64,000 nt of DNA, taken from Ostreococcus lucimarinus CCE9901 (taxonomy: Eukaryota; Chlorophyta; Mamiellophyceae; Mamiellales; Bathycoccaceae). The translations under genes and the position numbers were made by a program. Below the pieces are notes generated by a model, which saw nothing but the letters and a program-made list of their open reading frames with translations, did not search any database and had not been told where the DNA came from. Where the stretch lies: assembly GCF_000092065.1 (NCBI RefSeq), contig NC_009361.1:719247-783246 (forward strand), written 5' to 3'. How positions within the stretch are numbered: the stretch's first letter is position 1; each line of letters opens with the position of its first letter. Below, piece after piece: positions 59,270 to 64,000 of the stretch.

Positions 59270-59935
59270 CTATGATTCCTTAGTCGAGGCGGCGATGATG
59301 GCGTCCACGCTCAACACCGGAGGCGCGAGTCCTGAAAAGTCTTCCCATGCAGTGTCGTCTACGCTTGTTCGGCGCCAGTACTTGCGACTAGAGTCGTTCA
59401 AATCCAAAACATCAACCTCCAGCGGGACGAGAAGACCGACGCAAAACGATTCAGGAACCGCACCGCGAGACTCGATCAACGCTTTCGTGGCGCGCTCGTA
59501 GACGGCATCTTGACGGTCTTTCGCGAGCACGTCCGGTGGGTAGAAGAATTGCGCTCGATCACCGAGATCGAGCTGCTCCCAAAGCGCGTTTCGACTCCCG
59601 CTCTGGGCACTGGTTTCGAAGCGCATCGGTCCTCGAAATCGAAACTGGACGCGCGCGCTCGAGAACCACCAGCAAATCTCGACTTCGTCACTCGCGCGCT
59701 TGGCGAACTTGTTGCTGTTGGAACTGAGCTTGCACGAGAGCGCAAAGCGGTCGTCGATGTCCACGGCGAAGCCTTCAAAGACAACCGTTCTCGCGCGCGG
59801 TGTCACCCCCCTTGGCCCGTGCTCGACGGTTGAAAGCGTAAAGTAGGACGCGCATGACGGATCACGCATCATCGTGTCTTGCAGTGGTTTCACGTACGGC
59901 GCGGACGCGCCCGAGACGCTCACATGAGCGCTCAT
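59270..59935 (-). CDS. Alr4036-type FMN-binding pyridoxamine-phosphate-oxidase-fold protein
   Basis: 221 aa. RTVVFEGFAVDIDDRFALSCKLSSNSNKF and VEICWWFSSARVQFRFRGPMRF match the Alr4036 family of FMN-binding split-barrel proteins, and the C-terminal IESRGAVPESFCVGLLVPLEVDVLDL closes the domain. The function of the family is not firmly known. The ATG at 59935 is preferred because the longer frame (from 60040) would overlap the 3' end of the fibrillin gene by 68 nt. This ATG lies inside a 22-bp palindrome. Confidence 0.8.
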   Translation of the reverse strand: MSAHVSVSGASAPYVKPLQDTMMRDPSCASYFTLSTVEHGPRGVTPRARTVVFEGFAVDIDDRFALSCKLSSNSNKFAKRASDEVEICWWFSSARVQFRFRGPMRFETSAQSGSRNALWEQLDLGDRAQFFYPPDVLAKDRQDAVYERATKALIESRGAVPESFCVGLLVPLEVDVLDLNDSSRKYWRRTSVDDTAWEDFSGLAPPVLSVDAIIAASTKES

Positions 59936-59940
59936 GTGAG
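59919..59940. promoter_or_regulatory. Perfect 22-bp palindrome over the start of the Alr4036-like gene
   Basis: CTCACATGAGC followed directly by its reverse complement GCTCATGTGAG, with no spacer. It contains two CACATG/CATGTG E-box-like cores and the gene's ATG (59935-59933, minus). It could be a dimeric bHLH-type site or a small hairpin in the mRNA around the start. Confidence 0.6.
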
Positions 59941-59972
59941 TGATGAGTCGCGTTATGAAGCAAAGCGCTGCG

Positions 59973-60773
59973 TCATCCGTGAAGTCGAGTGAGAATGAAG
60001 ACGCCGCCGCGCCCTCCGCGACTGATTCGCATGGAATCATCGCAAAACGTCGTGTTCAACGACCCTCGCGGACGCGGAAGCGGAATGGAAACTTTGGGAG
60101 TTTTCGCCTCCCCGCGCGCGAACCGCAGTTGTACGTCGAAGCTCGTAAACGTGACAAACGCGCGTCGCGCGAGCGCATCCTCGGTTTCGATCTCGCCGTC
60201 GACGCCGATTGTCAGCGTCGACATCGGCAGCGTGGGAAGACTGGCTACGTCCAACTCGACCTCGTTTCTAACTACGCCCGCGTCGACGTCGACGACCTGT
60301 ACGTTTCGAGCGCCCGTGCGATTCGTCTCCGCCGATCCGGCGAGCCATGGTGCAAACTTAAAGAAGACACTGTAAAGCGTTTTCGTCACCTCTTGCACAA
60401 TCTCGTCGCTAACGCCGAGGGATTCGAGTGGGCTCGCCGAGGCTTTGACGTTGCTGTCGTCGTCGAGATTCGCGCTGTAGGCCAAAGTCCAACGTCCTCG
60501 CGCGTCGCCGTTGGACTCGAACGATTCAACGCGTTTGATTGCGCTCGCGACGTCGCGCGCGCTCGCGTTTCCTCGCCGCAAAGCCGCTACCGCTCGCAAT
60601 AACTCACGCTTTGCGTCATCTTTATCGTCGGTCGTCGCAGCGCTCACGCTCGCGCTCGCGCGCGACGACGACGACGACGAAGACGCACGCCCCCTGACTC
60701 GCTGACGCGAGCGGCACCGACTCTGCGCGTCGACGACGATCGAGGCGCGATGCGTCGCCGTCGCGGTCGCCAT
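59973..60773 (-). CDS. Plastid lipid-associated protein (PAP/fibrillin)
   Basis: 266 aa from ATG 60773 (MATATATHR...); ATG 60803 gives 10 more residues. Transit-like Ser/Arg-rich start, then KRELLRAVAALRRGNASARDVASAIKRVE and GRWTLAYSAN, the opening of the PAP_fibrillin domain, followed by YSVFFKFAPWLAGSAE, LPTLPMSTLTIGVDGE and a C-terminal strand near FTSFDVQLRFARGE with acidic end. Fibrillins coat plastoglobules and bind lipids such as plastoquinone. Divergent from the USE1-like gene, 50 nt. Confidence 0.82.
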   Translation of the reverse strand: MATATATHRASIVVDAQSRCRSRQRVRGRASSSSSSSRASASVSAATTDDKDDAKRELLRAVAALRRGNASARDVASAIKRVESFESNGDARGRWTLAYSANLDDDSNVKASASPLESLGVSDEIVQEVTKTLYSVFFKFAPWLAGSAETNRTGARNVQVVDVDAGVVRNEVELDVASLPTLPMSTLTIGVDGEIETEDALARRAFVTFTSFDVQLRFARGEAKTPKVSIPLPRPRGSLNTTFCDDSMRISRGGRGGVFILTRLHG

Positions 60774-60823
60774 GCGGCGACGACGACTGAGGCCGGTCCT
60801 CATTCGTCGCCGCACGGTGCGCC

Positions 60824-61666
60824 ATGGACGCGACGACGACCACCGGCGCGACCGCGTCGCGCGCGAGCGCCAAGGCGCGCGAGCTCGCCATCGCGCGCGC
60901 GCTCGCGGCGTGCGAAAGAACGGCACCGGACTCGAGCGTGAACGAGCGAAAGCGGCAGCAGATTCTCGAATCGTTGAGGGACGGGTTGAAAAGCATCGAG
61001 GGTGACGTCGATGCGGCGATATGGAAGGCTTACGCGACGAGAATTGACAGATTAGATGTTCTTCACTCGACGACTCGAGGTGAGGTCGCGTCGACGAGCG
61101 GTGCGCCGCTGAACGAGACGTCGGTCGACGCACCGCCGCCGACAGCCGGCGCCGCGGCGACGACGCGACGCGCGTATCGACCGTCGTTTGCAAAGACGAC
61201 GACGCCGCGAGGCGTCGTCGCTTGCATTACGGAAGTAGTTAGCAAAGACGACGATGAATGCGCCGCGTCGAGCGCGGCGAGACGAAGTCTCCACGGACCG
61301 CCGTCGACGAAGACGCTCACGGCGGAGGACGAAGTCGAGTTGAGAAGGCAACGCGCTATACAGGACGGATTAACGGATGAGATGTCCGAGCTCGCGAGTG
61401 GATTAAAAGCTAACGCACTCGCGCTCGAACGTGGGCTTGGTCGTTCGTCTGCGGCGGTCGCGGAGTTAGAGTCGCGATTAGGCGCCAACGTTCACGGCGT
61501 GAAGTCGAGCGCGAAGCGGCAAGACGCCGCGTTTCGGGCGAACCGGCGCGGCTCCTGTTGGACGTGGCTCATACTCGCTTTAGTCGGCGTTTTATTCGCG
61601 TGGACATACGTCGTCATCAAAGTTTCTAGCGATAGGACGAAGCGTTCACGCGCCAAGGCGCTGTAA
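60824..61666 (+). CDS. USE1-like Qc-SNARE
   Basis: 280 aa. The C-terminal half has a SNARE-like helix LTDEMSELASGLKANALALERGLGRSSAAVAELESRL and a C-terminal anchor CWTWLILALVGVLFAWTYVVI, in the Use1 arrangement (N-terminal helical domain, SNARE motif, tail anchor). The N-terminal part starts with helices (LAIARALAACERTAPDS...RQQILESLRDGLKSIEGDVDAA). Use1 mediates retrograde fusion with the ER. Assignment by pattern; probable. Confidence 0.68.
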   Translation: MDATTTTGATASRASAKARELAIARALAACERTAPDSSVNERKRQQILESLRDGLKSIEGDVDAAIWKAYATRIDRLDVLHSTTRGEVASTSGAPLNETSVDAPPPTAGAAATTRRAYRPSFAKTTTPRGVVACITEVVSKDDDECAASSAARRSLHGPPSTKTLTAEDEVELRRQRAIQDGLTDEMSELASGLKANALALERGLGRSSAAVAELESRLGANVHGVKSSAKRQDAAFRANRRGSCWTWLILALVGVLFAWTYVVIKVSSDRTKRSRAKAL

Positions 61667-61739
61667 CAGAACATTTCTAATAAGAAAAGTAGAAAAGGTT
61701 CGAGTTCGTTCACTCGTCACTCCGCGCGCGAGCGACGCG

Positions 61740-63194
61740 ATGCGTGACGCTCATCCCGCGAAACGCATCGCCATCGTCGGCGGAGGTATTTCCGGGCTCG
61801 CGCTCGCTAAGTTCCTTCGCGACGTAGACAGCGATAGGCGACGATTCGAGTTGCATCTGTTCGACACCGGCGAGCGAGCGTGCGGCGGACGAGCGTCGAG
61901 TAAGGCTCTCGCCGGCGTCGACGTCGATCACGGGTTGCAGTACTTTACGCTGTCCTCGGACGTCGCGCGCGAGTCGTTCGCGAGGTCCCTCGTCGACGCC
62001 GGCGCGCTGACGAGATGGTCGGACGATGTCGTCGGCACTCTGGACGCGGCGAGCGGTCGTTTTACGTCGTTCAGCGACGGCGCGGAGCGCTTCGTCGGCG
62101 TCGATGGGTTTAGAGGAATGTCCGAAGAATTGGTCAAGCATTGCGATGTCGTGCATCGTCCGCAATGGGTCGGGGCGATGCATCCTGTGCGCCGCGACGA
62201 CGACGGAAACGTCGTGGAGTGGGCGTTGGCCTCAAACGAAAGCGACAGGGCGAAACAGTTGGGAACGTACGATTTCGTCGTCGTTGCACATAATGGTAAG
62301 TGTGCCCATAGATTGGCGTCGACGGCGAAGGATGAAGATGGACGCAGCGCGTGTGAGAAGGTGAAATCGTCGCTCCGATGCGGCTTCGGCGTAAAGCCGC
62401 GCGACGAGCTCTCTCGCGAAAACAAACTCGTGCTTAGCAGCGTGTGGTCGGTCATGGTAGTTTTCGACGGAGTGCACGAGTTTGGCGATGGCTTTGAAGG
62501 CGCACACGTCGTAGATGGCGGGCCTTTGTCGTGGGTTTCTAATATTTCCGCGAAACGCGGCGCGTTGTTGAAGGAGGGCGCAAAGGAAACGCGTGTCGTG
62601 TTACAATCTACCGCGGAGTACGCACGTGAAAACAAAGTACCACAAGAGGCGGTGCCGAGAACAAAGTCCAAAGAGGTGATGGAGACGCTCGTCGGAGCGC
62701 TGGAGAAGTCGCTGAAGCTTGAGCCGAACGCAATGTTGTCAAAGGTGGCGTTGTACAAAACGCAGCTCTGGGGCGCGGCGAACCCGTTGAACGTTTGCAA
62801 CGTTCCATGCGTGCTCGATTTACGAACGTCGACGGCTGCGATAGGGGACTGGTGCACGAGCGGACCCGCGTGCGTTGAATCCGCAGTTTTGAGTGCCAAC
62901 GCGTTGGCTCAGGCGTTGGACGATTATTTTCCCGACGCGACCCCCGGCGCGGCGACGAAGGCGTTGAACGCCGCGCGTCCGCGATGGACGCTTCCGAACG
63001 GCGCAACGTCTGCTCAGGGAGGGTTTCCAGGCACGAGCGTTCCCGAGATGCGCGAAGCGTCTCCAGTTCCTGAGCGAAGGCGCGGAGGAGGCCGCGGCCG
63101 CGGCCCGAGAGGCCGCGGCGGAGGTCGAGGTGGGCGAGGGCGAGGTCGCGGCGCGCATGAATCTACGGCACGCCTCGTTCGGATGGCTTTGTAG
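61740..63194 (+). CDS. FAD-dependent oxidoreductase (renalase-like) with C-terminal RGG tail
   Basis: 484 aa. The dinucleotide motif KRIAIVGGGISGLALAKFL with GGRASSKALAGVDVDHGLQYF places it with amine-oxidase-like/renalase flavoproteins. A second FAD-contact region is GDWCTSGPACVESAVLSANALA. After about residue 440 it changes to a Gly/Arg tail with RGGGRGRGPRGRGGGRGGRG, which ends in a short basic C-terminus. RGG tails bind RNA and are arginine-methylation sites, unusual for a flavoenzyme. Last gene before the telomere, about 610 nt away. Confidence 0.78.
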   Translation: MRDAHPAKRIAIVGGGISGLALAKFLRDVDSDRRRFELHLFDTGERACGGRASSKALAGVDVDHGLQYFTLSSDVARESFARSLVDAGALTRWSDDVVGTLDAASGRFTSFSDGAERFVGVDGFRGMSEELVKHCDVVHRPQWVGAMHPVRRDDDGNVVEWALASNESDRAKQLGTYDFVVVAHNGKCAHRLASTAKDEDGRSACEKVKSSLRCGFGVKPRDELSRENKLVLSSVWSVMVVFDGVHEFGDGFEGAHVVDGGPLSWVSNISAKRGALLKEGAKETRVVLQSTAEYARENKVPQEAVPRTKSKEVMETLVGALEKSLKLEPNAMLSKVALYKTQLWGAANPLNVCNVPCVLDLRTSTAAIGDWCTSGPACVESAVLSANALAQALDDYFPDATPGAATKALNAARPRWTLPNGATSAQGGFPGTSVPEMREASPVPERRRGGGRGRGPRGRGGGRGGRGRGRGAHESTARLVRMAL

Positions 63195-63804
63195 CGGGCA
63201 CTGTGTGTAAGAATGGCATGTTAGCCCATGGATTCGCGTGACGCCGGCGCCGCAGTCGTCGTCCCTGCGTCTAGGATTTTTAGGCGTTTTCTCGTTTGCG
63301 CGATGTGACATACGCGAGCGCGCGCGCGTGAAGATACAACTGTGCGAACCACACGGGGATCGCAAACGAACGATCGCGGGCTAGAAATAGAAGAAATAGG
63401 AATGCAAAACGATTCACCCACGTCGCCGTCGCGCCCCTCGAACGCGCCTCCCTGAAACTAGGGTTAGAAACTCGGGCTGAAAACTAGGGTTAGCAGTGTC
63501 TCTGGAACATGACGCTTTTGCCGCCCTGAAAGTTGCGCGAGTAAAGGGGTCACCAAAACCACTACACTGGCGGTCGACGACGCTGGAATTTTGCATACAC
63601 GCATGAAACACGCATTTGCATCTGTGTACGCGCGCGTTTTGCGGCACTCTGGGTGCCGGCGGCGACCCGGACCTTTACGTCGTCGCGGGCGTAGGCCGCG
63701 GTTTGGGTTTTTTGGAAATGTGTGATACTGGTTTTGGGTGGAGGACTACGTCAGGTGGGGCGGGGTGAACTAGGGTTTGGAGGGCTAGGGTTCGATTTGT
63801 AGGG
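63195..63804. other. Subtelomeric gene-free segment with degenerate telomere-like motifs
   Basis: No gene seen. It holds two near-copies of CTGAAA(A)CTAGGGTTAG at 63452-63467 and 63477-63494, more TAGGG scraps near 63768-63790, and a few CG-rich stretches. It is unusually short for a subtelomere. Confidence 0.8.
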
Positions 63805-64000
63805 TTTAGGGTTTAGGGTTTAGGGTTTAGGGTTTAGGGTTTAGGGTTTAGGGTTTAGGGTTTAGGGTTTAGGGTTTAGGGTTTAGGGTTTAGGGTTTAG
63901 GGTTTAGGGTTTAGGGTTTAGGGTTTAGGGTTTAGGGTTTAGGGTTTAGGGTTTAGGGTTTAGGGTTTAGGGTTTAGGGTTTAGGGTTTAGGGTTTAGGG
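63805..64000 (+). repeat. Telomere, 28 perfect TTTAGGG units
   Basis: The G-rich Arabidopsis-type repeat runs 5' to 3' toward the right edge, the expected orientation for a chromosome end. It reaches base 64000 without variation, so the true length is unknown beyond the window. Confidence 0.98.

Overview
This is nuclear DNA from a very compact, GC-rich green-algal genome, most likely a picoeukaryotic prasinophyte of the Ostreococcus/Mamiellales type. Four things point there. Genes are single-exon or carry a few short introns, and they are packed tens to a few hundred bases apart on both strands. Many products are plastid proteins with N-terminal transit peptides (TIC110, cpFtsY, plastid EF-G, plastid L18, MenG, fibrillin, rubredoxin). 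SepSecS indicates a selenocysteine pathway. The right end is a plant-type telomere of 28 perfect TTTAGGG units. Species cannot be fixed from the sequence alone.

Layout. 1-11.2 kb: PP2A B56 subunit, SDR-like plastid protein, plastid transketolase (one intron), a myristoylated EDR2-like protein, then cpFtsY and TIC110 head to head. 11.3-23.7 kb: a YeiH-type membrane protein, an alpha/beta hydrolase, a very unusual CobB-BtuF-like fusion, plastid L18 (three exons), PP2C, rubredoxin, a J protein, VPS37 and MenG. 23.7-36 kb: dolichol kinase, an ankyrin-like repeat protein, a secreted Gly-rich protein, plastid EF-G, acyl-protein thioesterase, a tandem pair of BT1 folate/biopterin-type transporters and DPM1. 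36-48.8 kb: a BRCT/coiled-coil/PB1-like protein, RTF2, SepSecS, a SET-domain protein, a RING-CH protein, UBA1 and serine acetyltransferase. 49-63.2 kb: a DUF1769-like protein, KRR1, a tocopherol-type methyltransferase, a SlyD-type FKBP, HslV, a PPR protein, a one-TM protein, Ku80, an Alr4036-type flavoprotein, a fibrillin, a USE1-like SNARE and a FAD oxidoreductase with an RGG tail. 63.2-64.0 kb: a short gene-free subtelomere, then the telomere.

Five introns were deduced from protein continuity. All share GTGCG-type donors and the same 8-mer, ACTGACGA, with its branch-type A 29-37 nt before the acceptor. That rule recovers 5' exons, mostly transit peptides, for TIC110, EF-G and L18 that single-ORF reading misses. 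The most unusual gene is the single-chain CobB (glutamine amidotransferase) plus BtuF-like corrinoid-binding protein at 14.5-17.6 kb. Functional themes are plastid protein import, translation and quinone/tocopherol chemistry; dolichol-linked glycosylation (dolichol kinase and DPM1); vesicle traffic (VPS37, USE1, auxilin-like J protein); genome maintenance (Ku80, RTF2, BRCT protein); and B12, folate and selenium nutrition. The genes do not form operons, but many pairs share short divergent promoters.
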